Shown here: positions 23,631-31,543 of the stretch, in pieces
Layout of the letters: each line of letters opens with the position of its first letter
Numbering within the stretch: position 1 is the stretch's first letter
DNA from: a virus
DNA length: 64,000 nt
Direction: 5' to 3' (one strand)
Virus record (IMG/VR): IMGVR_UViG_3300023174_000101
Location: 34,361 to 98,360 of that record
Position numbers and translations under genes: made by a program
The notes under the pieces: model-generated
Told to the model about the DNA's origin: nothing
What the model saw: the letters and a program-made list of their open reading frames with translations, nothing else
Database searches by the model: none

Positions 23631-25079
23631 TTAGATACAAGCCATAATCGCGTCGTGGTCTTCGTGCATCATGTGTGCCACTTCTGCGGCAATTTCAAGC
23701 GTGAGGTCAGTTGCATTTGTCTTGTCTCCCTTGCAGACTTTGTATGCTACCAGGGCCTGGATTAGAGCGCGGAGGAACGTACTGGACGTTGGAGCTACTC
23801 CATCGAACGCTGCCGAGTTTAGAACAACTACACCACCATCAAGGATCGAAATATGATCACGCTTGAAGACTAGCGTCGGCTTGTACTTGCGGAACTCAAC
23901 CCTTGGCTCGAATCCGGCCAGCCTATTCACAGCAAACGTCAGGAAAGCTGTGATCTGCGCGTTTGGGTCTGCGTTATGCCATTCTATCTCTTCGCCAGCA
24001 TCGGAACGTTCGACTTCCTTGGCAATGGTCTCTGCGTCCGATACCACGCTCTTCACCGCGTCCACTACGGACCTGGCCATATTGTCGGTGTCAATTACCG
24101 TATAGCCGTTGGCAGACAGGGAAGCGTTCGCATCCCGGTTCGTGCTCTTTACTGCGGCCTTGCTTACATCACCGAACATGACCTCTACGTACTTCTTCCG
24201 GCACGAGTGGCTCGCATAGATGAGCGCCTCCTCTACCCACTTGTCCTTGAGGTCCTTCTTGGACCACGTGTTCACGGCCTCCTCAAGGCAGAGTGCGAGC
24301 AGGCAGCGGGTGTAATACCCAGACACGGAGGTACGGTCGTCGGACAGCGGAATGCGCTGCTCTACATTGATGTGGAATGGCGTGTCGATGTTCGTGACCG
24401 GCACTCCCATTTCATACAGGAATGCAGTCTCGTTGGGCTTTGTGTAGTACAACTCCACGTCAGCTGTACGATACTCAGTCGTCTGCACGCCATCCTTAAT
24501 AACCACAGTTTCAAGGTGGGCCCTAGTAGTCATGTTCGGCTTACGGCTACGCACGCGCTTGCCGCTAACCACCAGCGCCTTGCCGTGCTCTACTATAAAA
24601 CCATTGAGATGCTGCTCAATGTCTATGATGTCACGCTCTGTCCAGCCGTCCACTTCGGCGGTCAGCCGCGTGCCCTTTTTGCGGTTGTTCCTCACGACCG
24701 TGCGGCCTTCCTCAAACTGGACCGTGAACCCAATGGTCTCAATCGAAGCCACGCGGGCAGCTGCAATAAGCTCCTTTACGCCACGACCCTTGCGGCCACG
24801 GGACGTGGGGCTGTCCTCCTTACTGGTCATGAACACCGTGGTCACATGTTCAGGACTCTGCACGCCCGTTGGCGAGTTGTCCTCGACCTGCACCCGAACA
24901 CCAGTGTCTGTGCGTTCGAGCTTCACGTTGATTACGTTCGCATCGGCTTGGTCTAGTGCATTGGAGATAGCCTCGCGGACCAAGTGCTTTGGGCCACGAC
25001 CGGCGTTCATCCTGCGCCAGCCTTCATTGGAGAGTTCGAAGCGATTGGAGCTGGTGGACAGTACTAGTTCGTTTGACAT
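23631..25079 (-). CDS. GHKL ATPase, rIIA/HSP90-like
   Basis: A 482-residue protein with an N-terminal GHKL (Bergerat) ATP-binding fold. The N-box is REAISNALDQADAN (35-48), the G1 box is VEDNSPTG, and RGRKGRGVKEL is the lid/G2 region. Phage relatives include rIIA-like membrane-integrity proteins; MORC- and topoisomerase-type members also exist. The C-terminal part has AAEVAHMMHEDHD, a His-rich segment that resembles a metal site. It is the first gene after sigma-54-like promoter P2. The exact role cannot be fixed from the sequence. Confidence 0.75.
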   Translation of the reverse strand: MSNELVLSTSSNRFELSNEGWRRMNAGRGPKHLVREAISNALDQADANVINVKLERTDTGVRVQVEDNSPTGVQSPEHVTTVFMTSKEDSPTSRGRKGRGVKELIAAARVASIETIGFTVQFEEGRTVVRNNRKKGTRLTAEVDGWTERDIIDIEQHLNGFIVEHGKALVVSGKRVRSRKPNMTTRAHLETVVIKDGVQTTEYRTADVELYYTKPNETAFLYEMGVPVTNIDTPFHINVEQRIPLSDDRTSVSGYYTRCLLALCLEEAVNTWSKKDLKDKWVEEALIYASHSCRKKYVEVMFGDVSKAAVKSTNRDANASLSANGYTVIDTDNMARSVVDAVKSVVSDAETIAKEVERSDAGEEIEWHNADPNAQITAFLTFAVNRLAGFEPRVEFRKYKPTLVFKRDHISILDGGVVVLNSAAFDGVAPTSSTFLRALIQALVAYKVCKGDKTNATDLTLEIAAEVAHMMHEDHDAIMACI

Positions 25080-25137
25080 AGTGGTTTAGTGTTCCGCCTT
25101 TGGGGTCCCGCGCCGCGCCGCGCGCACACGAATATCT

Positions 25138-25152
25138 GCAATGGCCGTGCCA
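25138..25152 (-). promoter_or_regulatory. Sigma-54-like promoter P2
   Basis: The minus strand reads TGGCACGGCCATTGC followed by AGATATTC. This is a full match to TGGCACG-N4-TTGC. The predicted start near 25126 is about 47 bases before the GHKL ATPase start. Confidence 0.75.
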
Positions 25153-25165
25153 GGCCGGGCTCAAC

Positions 25166-25387
25166 TTACAGTACTACGTTATGACCGGAAATCCACTCAG
25201 ACACCACACCGGACACGCTCGCCAGGTCTGCAGCCTCATCCTTTGTGATGTCCGTCTTTACACCAGTTTTGTGGTCTACTATCTGGAACGAACCTACTTG
25301 CGTAACAATAAGTGAAAACCGGCCAATTGTACATATTAACCAGCCGGTCTCACCTAAATTACCTACATTGAAATTACGCTTTTCCAT
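25166..25387 (-). CDS. Small beta-rich hypothetical protein (73 aa)
   Basis: Starts MEKRNFNVGNLGETGWLIC inside the last codons of the upstream gene. It has four short beta strands and a C-terminal helix. No motif recognised. Confidence 0.6.
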   Translation of the reverse strand: MEKRNFNVGNLGETGWLICTIGRFSLIVTQVGSFQIVDHKTGVKTDITKDEAADLASVSGVVSEWISGHNVVL

Positions 25388-25829
25388 CGTCGTAATTAAT
25401 TGGTGGGTTGAACTTGATGTAGTCTCTGATGTTGCGAGTTGCAGCTCTTGTGAGACGTGCATCCTCCATCTCCTGTTCAACCTTTGGATTCGGCACGATT
25501 CCGAATCCTTCTTTGTTAAAATGACCAACTAGTATCTTACAAGGAAACGCGCAAATCTTGTATCCGTCTATATCAGTAAATGGAGTAGCGTACACATTGC
25601 TTGTTCCATTCTCTATCTCTTCTTCGTATTCTACTTCATCTGATATTATGGTAACGGATGGAGAGTAGAAGCGAGCCATCAGCAGAGAACTCGCATTAGA
25701 AGGATTGTACTCCACCAACAGATCCGAATAAATGTTACGTACGTACAATACCGCATCGAGTAGCTTCTGTTTGTCTTTTACGTCAACTGTTAAATACGCT
25801 ATTGCAGCGTCAGCTTTTAGTATCCCCAT
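25374..25829 (-). CDS. Hypothetical protein (151 aa)
   Basis: An alpha/beta protein (MGILKADAAIAYLTVDVKDKQ...) with an acidic segment in the middle (SDEVEYEEEIENG) and a C-terminal helix ARLTRAATRNIRDYIKFNPP. No family recognised. A short gap with a TATGAT-like element lies upstream. Confidence 0.6.
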   Translation of the reverse strand: MGILKADAAIAYLTVDVKDKQKLLDAVLYVRNIYSDLLVEYNPSNASSLLMARFYSPSVTIISDEVEYEEEIENGTSNVYATPFTDIDGYKICAFPCKILVGHFNKEGFGIVPNPKVEQEMEDARLTRAATRNIRDYIKFNPPINYDDGKA

Positions 25830-25903
25830 ACCTTAGCCTTATGAAATTGGCCACACAAAAGTGACATCAAAATCATAGGATCATGAGGCATGGTGGAACT
25901 AAC

Positions 25904-26314
25904 TTATGAATTTTTACTCTGCTTTATGGAGTCGATTTCGGCACGCAGATCTGCATTCTCGGCCTCAAGTTCGAGTGTCCTGGCCTTAAAATGCATGCTT
26001 ACGTTCGCGTGCAGAGCAACTTGGTCATTGGCCTGTCGTACAATTTTCGACATGTGTTGACACCACTGGCACATATCGTTGTGCCTGTGTATGTCCCAAG
26101 CGGTTTGTATGTTAGTCCAGAATTCCTGTGTCGTGCCCAACACAACAGCCAATTTAGATGCTATCTCATCTGTGACTGGCTGAACACCACACATTATTCT
26201 ATGCACTGTGTCTATAGACAAGCCCGCTAGCCTAGCTAGCTTAGACGCATTCATGTCCATGTTCATGAACTTATGAACTAGTATCGAGCCTGGAGACTGT
26301 GTATCTCTACTCAT
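25904..26314 (-). CDS. HigA-like XRE regulator with coiled-coil tail
   Basis: A 136-residue protein. Residues 7-75 match the HigA-type XRE fold (PGSILVHKFMNMDMNASKLARLAGL ... GTTQEFWTNIQTAWD), including the helix-turn-helix and the HigA-typical FW segment. The rest has CQWC and a coiled coil (ARTLELEAENADLRAEID). HigA proteins are antitoxins and repressors, but no HigB toxin is next to it. It may have been recruited as a regulator or as an anti-toxin decoy; that is an inference. Confidence 0.75.
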   Translation of the reverse strand: MSRDTQSPGSILVHKFMNMDMNASKLARLAGLSIDTVHRIMCGVQPVTDEIASKLAVVLGTTQEFWTNIQTAWDIHRHNDMCQWCQHMSKIVRQANDQVALHANVSMHFKARTLELEAENADLRAEIDSIKQSKNS

Positions 26315-26687
26315 ACTTGGCGTCTTCTGCTTTGCACTTCGCTATGTGCTTCTTGCCGCATGGTTGACATAATGTAATATACCAATTGGCATACCATGCG
26401 CGGTTGTTGCCTTCAGCACCGCATTCTTCGCACGTGCGTGCAGAAGCGCCTTCTGCCTTACGTATGAGTTCATACATCTCATCAGATGCGGATCCAACGT
26501 AGAACCTCAGAGTGCCATACTTTTCTTTTACTTGCTCTAACTGCTTATCCCATCCGGCAGCAATGAGGTCTTCGATTAGTTTTTCTACGATGTGCGTCCA
26601 TCCAGGACCGAACCATGCTCCGCACCTTGGATAATGTATACCGTATTTAGCTAGAAGTGCTTCTGCATTGTCATTGCGGTCTGGCAT
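26307..26687 (-). CDS. Phage zinc-finger protein of the EKYGTLRFYV type
   Basis: A 126-residue protein. WDKQLEQVKEKYGTLRFYVGSAS followed by CEECGAEG ... WYANWYITLCQPCGKKH is a layout found in many phage proteins of unknown function. Four cysteines should bind one zinc. It overlaps the HigA-like gene by 8 bases. Confidence 0.8.
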   Translation of the reverse strand: MPDRNDNAEALLAKYGIHYPRCGAWFGPGWTHIVEKLIEDLIAAGWDKQLEQVKEKYGTLRFYVGSASDEMYELIRKAEGASARTCEECGAEGNNRAWYANWYITLCQPCGKKHIAKCKAEDAKYE

Positions 26688-26689
26688 GT

Positions 26690-27025
26690 CTACACGTCCT
26701 TAACTGTGTCGCGCTCGTATTTTTCCACAGCAAGCCCAATCGCGTCCATAATCTTATCAGAGAACGAACCGCTACGATCCCACAGTTCGTCTATTAAGTT
26801 CATAGCTACATCGTATTCGTCCTGGGACCCGATATCTGGTATGACGATTGGTTTAGATGTATGCACATCGGACACGCTTTTAATGCGCCACTTATATCTG
26901 GACCTGTTTGCCTCGTACGGAAAGAACTCCGCCTGTGACTTTAAATCGCTTACGCAGATAGACATGGACGCGTCGTCTTCCACATCTACTTCGTATATTA
27001 GTGTCACGTAAACATTAGTCTTCAT
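26690..27025 (-). CDS. Hypothetical protein (111 aa)
   Basis: An alpha/beta protein starting MKTNVYVTLIYEVDVEDDAS, with a C-terminal helical half (AMNLIDELWDRSGSFSDKIMDAIG). It overlaps the upstream gene by 11 bases. No motif recognised. Confidence 0.65.
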   Translation of the reverse strand: MKTNVYVTLIYEVDVEDDASMSICVSDLKSQAEFFPYEANRSRYKWRIKSVSDVHTSKPIVIPDIGSQDEYDVAMNLIDELWDRSGSFSDKIMDAIGLAVEKYERDTVKDV

Positions 27026-27290
27026 TGGTTAGCGCCTTGCGTGCAATGTCAGAACAAACCACAGTTCCAGGTGCCCCGCAATGGGATGCTATACGCATGA
27101 GAGCCGCACGCAGACGTGTATTTTCTGCCTGCAGCTCGAGCATTGTCTCAGTGACCCTGCTGTTTGCATTTGCTTGAATTGCTAGTCTGCGAATTTCAGA
27201 TCTGCTGTTAACGGGCATGTTCAGTCCTTCCACATCACAAAAGCAGTCAGCCCTATCCCAGCTATAGCACTTCAAGCATAAATTGTACAT
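27015..27290 (-). CDS. Small Cys-rich helical protein (91 aa)
   Basis: The N-terminus CLKCYSWDRADCFC has four cysteines, probably one metal site. The centre is a coiled coil (TETMLELQAENTRLRAALMRI). It overlaps both neighbours. No family recognised. Confidence 0.65.
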   Translation of the reverse strand: MYNLCLKCYSWDRADCFCDVEGLNMPVNSRSEIRRLAIQANANSRVTETMLELQAENTRLRAALMRIASHCGAPGTVVCSDIARKALTNED

Positions 27291-27826
27291 TACTTCGCCC
27301 AGAGTTTCTCTAGCTGGTAGTTGATACTGTGCATCTCAGTGGCGACCTCATGCAGCATGTCGGAGAAATCAAGCATCGCAGTGGCCAAACTCTCAATGCT
27401 GTCTGCGTCTTCAATGTCAGTAAGCGAACAGTCAGCCTCAGCTGTGCCTGTGATGATTGATACCTTGGCGGCAAGTTCGTCTAGTCGCTTCTCTAGCTTG
27501 GCAGTGATTTGCTTCTTGTTAGGCTTGGGTACCTTCTTTGCTGTCTTAGTGTTTGGCTTCTTCTCTACCTTCTTAGTCTTCTTGCTCATTTTATCCTCCA
27601 GTTTGTATTCGTACTCGTATCCATGCTGTTCAAACGCACGATTCAGTGCATCTAAAGTCAGCTGATTGAACGCTTCGTCCGTCCACTCATCCCATCCCAA
27701 TGCAGCAACAAGCTTATCCTTGAAGTCGTCAGGCACATCAAAAATAATGGTGCACGTGCCGTCTTCGTTGTCTTTAACTTCTACGACCTTAATGCTGCCT
27801 ATGTCTTTGATGTCGCCAGATGACAT
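27290..27826 (-). CDS. Two-part acidic/basic protein (178 aa)
   Basis: Residues 1-75 are an acidic alpha/beta domain (IIFDVPDDFKDKLVAALGWDEW). A Lys-rich linker follows (SKKTKKVEKKPNTKTAKKV), then a helical domain with a coiled coil. An internal Met at the linker could give a shorter product. No family recognised. Confidence 0.65.
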   Translation of the reverse strand: MSSGDIKDIGSIKVVEVKDNEDGTCTIIFDVPDDFKDKLVAALGWDEWTDEAFNQLTLDALNRAFEQHGYEYEYKLEDKMSKKTKKVEKKPNTKTAKKVPKPNKKQITAKLEKRLDELAAKVSIITGTAEADCSLTDIEDADSIESLATAMLDFSDMLHEVATEMHSINYQLEKLWAK

Positions 27827-28036
27827 TTACTTTACCCTCATGAGTCTTACTACTGCATGAACCCTGGATTTCGCATCTTCTAGGCTTGAAGCAGGACCAC
27901 GAGCAATTACCGCACCTGCAGCCCTACTAACCTGCCAATAATAGTACACAGGTCCACTCGGTGAATCAGTCTCCCTGATTGACCATGAGTACCTACCATC
28001 AAGGCCCCAATGTCTACCGTCAACTATGGTCTTCAT
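27827..28036 (-). CDS. Small hypothetical protein (69 aa)
   Basis: MKTIVDGRHWGLDGRYSWSIRE... is a beta-rich domain with YYYWQVSR and a C-terminal helix. The start overlaps the upstream stop (ATGA). No family recognised. Confidence 0.65.
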   Translation of the reverse strand: MKTIVDGRHWGLDGRYSWSIRETDSPSGPVYYYWQVSRAAGAVIARGPASSLEDAKSRVHAVVRLMRVK

Positions 28037-28203
28037 TTCGGCTCCGGGGTTGGGATTGAACGTACACGTTGCGCATATTCTGCGCCAACAGTAGTCTTAG
28101 CATTGTACGTGGGTGAAATTTCTACAGTTTGTGCGGCAAGCTCGCGCATAAGCTCCGCCCCACGCTTGAACGCCTCAATCTGTGCCTTGCTCATTTTGCG
28201 CAT
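28033..28203 (-). CDS. Small helical protein (56 aa)
   Basis: MRKMSKAQIEAFKRGAELMRELAAQTVE... is a single amphipathic helix with a basic tail ending PTPEPK. A 4-base overlap joins it to the next gene. The gene is short but fills its space exactly and fits the coupling pattern. Confidence 0.6.
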   Translation of the reverse strand: MRKMSKAQIEAFKRGAELMRELAAQTVEISPTYNAKTTVGAEYAQRVRSIPTPEPK

Positions 28204-28206
28204 AAT

Positions 28207-28341
28207 TTACCTATACTCATCACATTCACACTTGGTGCATCCGGTAAGCGGCAGGTGGTATACGATAGAGTGTGTGCAACGGTCACAGTCACCGAATGCG
28301 TTAGTGCACACGTGCGCAGGCTTCTTGTCGTTCTCTTTCAT
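28207..28341 (-). CDS. Tiny zinc-ribbon-like protein (44 aa)
   Basis: MKENDKKPAHVCTNAFGDCDRCTHSIVY... has C12, C19, C22 and a later GCTKCEC set, which could bind one or two metals. Start and stop both sit in the overlap pattern of this gene string (ATGA upstream). Confidence 0.6.
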   Translation of the reverse strand: MKENDKKPAHVCTNAFGDCDRCTHSIVYHLPLTGCTKCECDEYR

Positions 28342-28568
28342 GTCTGATCTCCTGGATCTTTGGGCTGGTCGTTTAGTACAATTGCTGCATATGTCTTAAG
28401 CTCTGACGAATCCGGTAGATGCTTAATTGCCTCGGCAAGTAAACTTGCGAGTAACTTGTTACGCACGTTTAACTGGTCAATCTTGTCGTTACACTTCTTG
28501 GCGAGATCGCACATCAGGCACGGCTTCTTGCCTGGAGAATCATCCTTACACTTTACGCAGTCGCCCAT
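28338..28568 (-). CDS. Small Cys-rich helical protein (76 aa)
   Basis: The N-terminal 27 residues hold CVKC, CLMC and C (a zinc-ribbon pattern). The rest is helical (KIDQLNVRNKLLASLLAEAIKHL). The start overlaps the upstream stop by one base. No family recognised. Confidence 0.65.
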   Translation of the reverse strand: MGDCVKCKDDSPGKKPCLMCDLAKKCNDKIDQLNVRNKLLASLLAEAIKHLPDSSELKTYAAIVLNDQPKDPGDQT

Positions 28569-29128
28569 TATTTAGACTTCGCCTCCGGTGGATAACCGCC
28601 AAGGATACGGTCAATATACCACTTCGCCTTCTGCAGGTCCTCAGTCCCGCCCTTCCGCTTCCAGCGCCACAGGTACTTGATAGCATTGCCCGTACAGAAA
28701 GCCTCGATGCCGTCCAGGCTCTCGGTCGCGGCCTCAATGGCGTCAATACACTCAATCTTTCCGCCGTAATGTGCCGGATGGTCCACATTCTCAAATAGTT
28801 CACGAATTTCTTCAGACGTATACTCATTAGCAGGTTCAGATTTTAGCTTGTTATATGCAGCCATAGCCTCCTCCCTTGCAGCTTCAAGTCCACGCACAGT
28901 GCTGCCAGTAGCATGCAACAATTGGCCTTCAACGGTGACCCATGCGTTCCAGATTATCGGATCTAGTTCATTCCCGTATGTGTCAATATCTACATCTACA
29001 GTAAGACTGCTAGCATCATCCGGTGTCATGATCCATCGGGAGTGATTTGCATCAAAATCTACATGCTCTTCCCACTTCGGTCCATCGCTTGTCTTCTTAC
29101 GCTTCGCAGGTGCATTCTTGGTCTTCAT
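28568..29128 (-). CDS. DUF3310-type protein
   Basis: A 186-residue protein. The C-terminal 75 residues (VDHPAHYGGKIECIDAIEA ... GNAIKYLWRWKRKGGTEDLQKAKWYIDRIL) are a clear DUF3310 domain, common in phages near nucleotide-metabolism genes; its function is not settled. The N-terminal half is phage-specific. The start MKTKNAPAKRKK lies 32 bases inside the upstream gene and follows GAGGG. Confidence 0.82.
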   Translation of the reverse strand: MKTKNAPAKRKKTSDGPKWEEHVDFDANHSRWIMTPDDASSLTVDVDIDTYGNELDPIIWNAWVTVEGQLLHATGSTVRGLEAAREEAMAAYNKLKSEPANEYTSEEIRELFENVDHPAHYGGKIECIDAIEAATESLDGIEAFCTGNAIKYLWRWKRKGGTEDLQKAKWYIDRILGGYPPEAKSK

Positions 29129-29675
29129 ATCCGCCCTCGCATTTTGCGCAGTTATACCACTTAGTGCTGTTAAGTGCTTCGCGTAGCTGCTGCCTAACAT
29201 TAGGGTTCTTGTTGAGTGCACGTACAAGCTGGGCAAGCAGTTGCTCGTCTGCCCAATCCTCTACATTCTCTGCATCATTCAGATTAAGTTCACTCTGCTT
29301 CTTGAACTTTGCACTGCCCTTCGGCATAAACCATGATGCCCCACATGGCTCACACTTTACACCAACTTGGTCTGCAAGCCTAGGATTAAACTGGTAAAAC
29401 TGTACAACACCACCGTATGCACGGCAGTGTGGACATGTCATATCTACAAATTCAGGCTCAGGTGCGTATATGTGCAGCTTATCATTACTAATGGTCATGC
29501 CTTGCAAGGTTATACTGTCATTATTCGCCAGCATCGTATTGTCAGATACGGTAATGTTGTACTGATGCGATACTGCGCCAGGTGCACCTGCAGGTGTAAT
29601 ATGCACAGGCGAATTGCAGAAGCATACCGACGAGTACGGCGCACAGTATTTACATGAATTTACTGCAGTTGTCAT
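29097..29675 (-). CDS. Cysteine-rich zinc-ribbon protein (192 aa)
   Basis: Four CxxC-type clusters are visible: CKYC...CFC near the N-terminus, CPHC...CEPC in the middle (residues 80-112), and CAKC...CTC at the end. The first 60 residues also include a Gly/Asn-rich beta stretch. It may be a multi-zinc scaffold or nucleic-acid-binding protein. A sigma-54-like element ends 14 bases before the ATG, so a near-leaderless transcript is possible. Confidence 0.7.
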   Translation of the reverse strand: MTTAVNSCKYCAPYSSVCFCNSPVHITPAGAPGAVSHQYNITVSDNTMLANNDSITLQGMTISNDKLHIYAPEPEFVDMTCPHCRAYGGVVQFYQFNPRLADQVGVKCEPCGASWFMPKGSAKFKKQSELNLNDAENVEDWADEQLLAQLVRALNKNPNVRQQLREALNSTKWYNCAKCEGGYEDQECTCEA

Positions 29676-29875
29676 AACTTATCCTCAAGCACACGGCGTG
29701 CCGCCTCTGTATCCCTTTGATGCCAGCCGGGACACGTACATGCTTCATCTACGCATTCATACTTCTCGCATACCTTCAACGCACGCTTCAAATGGATCTC
29801 CATGGCCAACATACGCACACCCAACCTGCGTATCTCAGCCATGGCGTCCTTTAACGTAGTTATGGCTTGTGTCAC
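29672..29875 (-). CDS. Small Cys-containing protein, GTG start (67 aa)
   Basis: The GTG at 29875 overlaps the upstream TGA. The helical N-terminal part (AITTLKDAMAEIRRLGVRMLAMEIHLKRAL) is followed by CEKYECVDEACTCPGWHQRD, with four cysteines. The stop overlaps the next start. No family recognised. Confidence 0.6.
   Translation of the reverse strand: MTQAITTLKDAMAEIRRLGVRMLAMEIHLKRALKVCEKYECVDEACTCPGWHQRDTEAARRVLEDKL
29689..29703 (-). promoter_or_regulatory. Sigma-54-like element overlapping a gene end
   Basis: The minus strand reads CGGCACGCCGTGTGC, with GG-N10-GC spacing, identical to P5 from the GG onward. It lies inside the C-terminus of the 67-residue gene; the predicted start is about 2 bases before the ATG at 29675. 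It is less certain than the intergenic sites. Confidence 0.4.
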
Positions 29876-30024
29876 TCGAGCCCCATTAATTGTGGCTCAA
29901 TTAGTTTCGCCTTTGCTGCTGCAACAGCCCGCTTATGGATAGTGTCTTTACACTTGCCACAAATCATGCCCTTTTCGAGTACGTTGCCGCCGTCGCATGC
30001 GACTTGCGAACTACATACTTCCAT
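29872..30024 (-). CDS. Tiny Cys protein (50 aa)
   Basis: MEVCSSQVACDGGNVLEKGMICGKCKDTIHKRAV... has C4, C10, C22 and C25, a zinc-ribbon pattern, followed by a basic helix. Overlaps with both neighbours support a real gene. Confidence 0.55.
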   Translation of the reverse strand: MEVCSSQVACDGGNVLEKGMICGKCKDTIHKRAVAAAKAKLIEPQLMGLE

Positions 30025-30250
30025 CAGCTTCTTTGGTTTGTGCGCCATTGAGCTTTGACTCCAATTCTGCTACCTTCGCGTTCAGCCTGCGTACTTCATT
30101 GACCAACCTCTGCGCGTCGGCAATGGTTGGCCAATCAAATATGACATCCAACTGCTCGTCACTGATTGGTGTTACTCTTATAGCTGTGGGCCCCACAGGA
30201 GCACGCGTGCCAATCAAGAAACCAACCGCAGCCTTTAATGTGCTTAGCAT
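30011..30250 (-). CDS. Small coiled-coil protein (start uncertain)
   Basis: The C-terminal part (DAQRLVNEVRRLNAKVAELESKLNG) is a convincing coiled coil. The start at 30250 gives 79 residues but overlaps a different-frame gene at 30159-30359 by 92 bases. A later start such as the TTG in DEQLDVIF is possible and would remove most of the overlap. Confidence 0.5.
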   Translation of the reverse strand: MLSTLKAAVGFLIGTRAPVGPTAIRVTPISDEQLDVIFDWPTIADAQRLVNEVRRLNAKVAELESKLNGAQTKEADGSM

Positions 30251-30359
30251 GCTCCACGTCCTTAGAGCTCACTGCGCTGCTGAACACAGCGCAGGAGCAT
30301 TGGGTCCAGTCACGATGCCAGTGACATGCGGCATCGTGTCTTACATCTTGTCTATCCAC
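30159..30359 (-). CDS. Double zinc-knuckle protein, GTG start (66 aa)
   Basis: The GTG overlaps the TAG of the DUF932 gene. Two similar segments are visible, HDAACHWHRDWTQCSC and HIKGCGWFLDWHACSC, each H-x3-C-x-W-x2-DW-x2-CSC. This internal repeat cannot arise by chance, so the frame is real although it overlaps the coiled-coil frame. Each unit likely binds one zinc. Function unknown. Confidence 0.65.
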   Translation of the reverse strand: MDRQDVRHDAACHWHRDWTQCSCAVFSSAVSSKDVEHAKHIKGCGWFLDWHACSCGAHSYKSNTNQ

Positions 30360-31440
30360 GCAGTAGCCTCCATCCGTTTTTGATGATAACGCCCGCCGCG
30401 CGCTGCAGGGTCTCGCCAGTCTCGATATCAAGGTCGTTGGCAACCGTAGAGATCGCAGCCGCCAAACCAGCACGATTAGGCTGGCCCATAGCCTCGAACG
30501 TCTTGCGGATATCGCCCATGCGAGCGTCGGATAGGTCGAAGGCAGAGGAAATACGCTTCATAAGCTCGTTAAACTCGTCCTCAGTGGAGGGCGTGGGGTC
30601 GTTCTTCGCATCGTTCAGCTTCTCGATGAACGGCGCGGTCTCCTCGGCGGTGCGGAGCAGCGCGTTGGAGAGGCGAGTAGAAGCTTCACCAACATGCCTA
30701 ATCATCACTTCGGTGTCGTTGACGGGGACGATCATGGAGTAGCCTTCGGCCATGTGCACGAGCGGCTCCATCCGGATGGAAGAGACGCCAGTCTCGGAGT
30801 TAACCAGATGCACGGCCACGTTCACGGGGTCGCTCGCATCGATTTTGCCATTTGCGTTCGGCCAGACGATGGTATAGCGAGACTTGAGGTCTCCACGGGC
30901 AACGCGCATACGGGAGCCACCAGGCACCAAGGAGGCGATGCGGTTCATGATGGGAAGGTCGTCCACCGGTACGTAGGTAGTGGAAACCACGCCGCGAATC
31001 ATAGGCGAATTGTCATCGTCCTCGCGGATGCGCATGACGGCCTTATTCTGTCGGTCGTTCACATCTGCCCCGGCGAACTTGGCCTCATGCCAGTAGTTAA
31101 AATTCAGGGAACGAAGCTCAGGCGGGCAGGCGGCAAGGTATCCACCCATGCCGATTACGCCCTGAGGCTTGATGCGGGCTACCATCTGGTTGAGCGCATG
31201 GCGGGTGTACTTGTAGCTGGTGCCACCGTACATCACAAACGAATCGTCGTCCATGGACAGGCTCGGGAGCGCAACCTGCACATCCTGAGGGCTCTCGCGC
31301 TTGATCTGCTCAACCAGTTCGGCCAGGGCATCATTGAACTCTGGGAGCTTTGCAATGTCGCCAAGCTTCGCATTGATGCGGGCCTCGGCATCCTGAGAGA
31401 GTGCAACGCGCTGCAGGGGAATAACGTTCGTAGCGTTCAT
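30352..31440 (-). CDS. DUF932-like phage/plasmid protein
   Basis: A 362-residue protein. The central region (IRGVVSTTYVPVDDLPIMNRI) and the C-terminal helical part match the layout of DUF932 proteins, which occur on phages and plasmids. Their biochemical role is unknown; an association with DNA replication or silencing has been suggested. It follows sigma-54-like promoter P3, with a leader of about 59 bases. Family assignment is moderate. Confidence 0.7.
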   Translation of the reverse strand: MNATNVIPLQRVALSQDAEARINAKLGDIAKLPEFNDALAELVEQIKRESPQDVQVALPSLSMDDDSFVMYGGTSYKYTRHALNQMVARIKPQGVIGMGGYLAACPPELRSLNFNYWHEAKFAGADVNDRQNKAVMRIREDDDNSPMIRGVVSTTYVPVDDLPIMNRIASLVPGGSRMRVARGDLKSRYTIVWPNANGKIDASDPVNVAVHLVNSETGVSSIRMEPLVHMAEGYSMIVPVNDTEVMIRHVGEASTRLSNALLRTAEETAPFIEKLNDAKNDPTPSTEDEFNELMKRISSAFDLSDARMGDIRKTFEAMGQPNRAGLAAAISTVANDLDIETGETLQRAAGVIIKNGWRLLRG

Positions 31441-31510
31441 ATTCGGACCTTCTTGGAGTTGGAGTTAAAGTGCTTGGGCGCCCATGCGCCCGCGCACGAC
31501 AGAGAATACT

Positions 31511-31525
31511 GCACCGGTCGTGCCA
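31511..31525 (-). promoter_or_regulatory. Sigma-54-like promoter P3
   Basis: The minus strand reads TGGCACGACCGGTGC followed by AGTATTC, a tail shared with P7. GG-N10-GC spacing. The predicted start near 31499 lies about 59 bases before the DUF932-like gene. Confidence 0.7.
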
Positions 31526-31543
31526 CGGGCGCTTTGGCTAAGA

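Noticed and set aside
23976-24956. 326-codon plus-strand frame
   Set aside because: It is the antisense shadow of the GHKL ATPase gene; composition is not protein-like.
25840-25900. 24-codon leader frame (MPHDPMILMSL) and TATGAT-like element
   Set aside because: No Shine-Dalgarno and no conserved -35 box; too weak to list.
28040-28090. T-arm-like sequence
   Set aside because: It lies within a coding gene and the stem does not pair.
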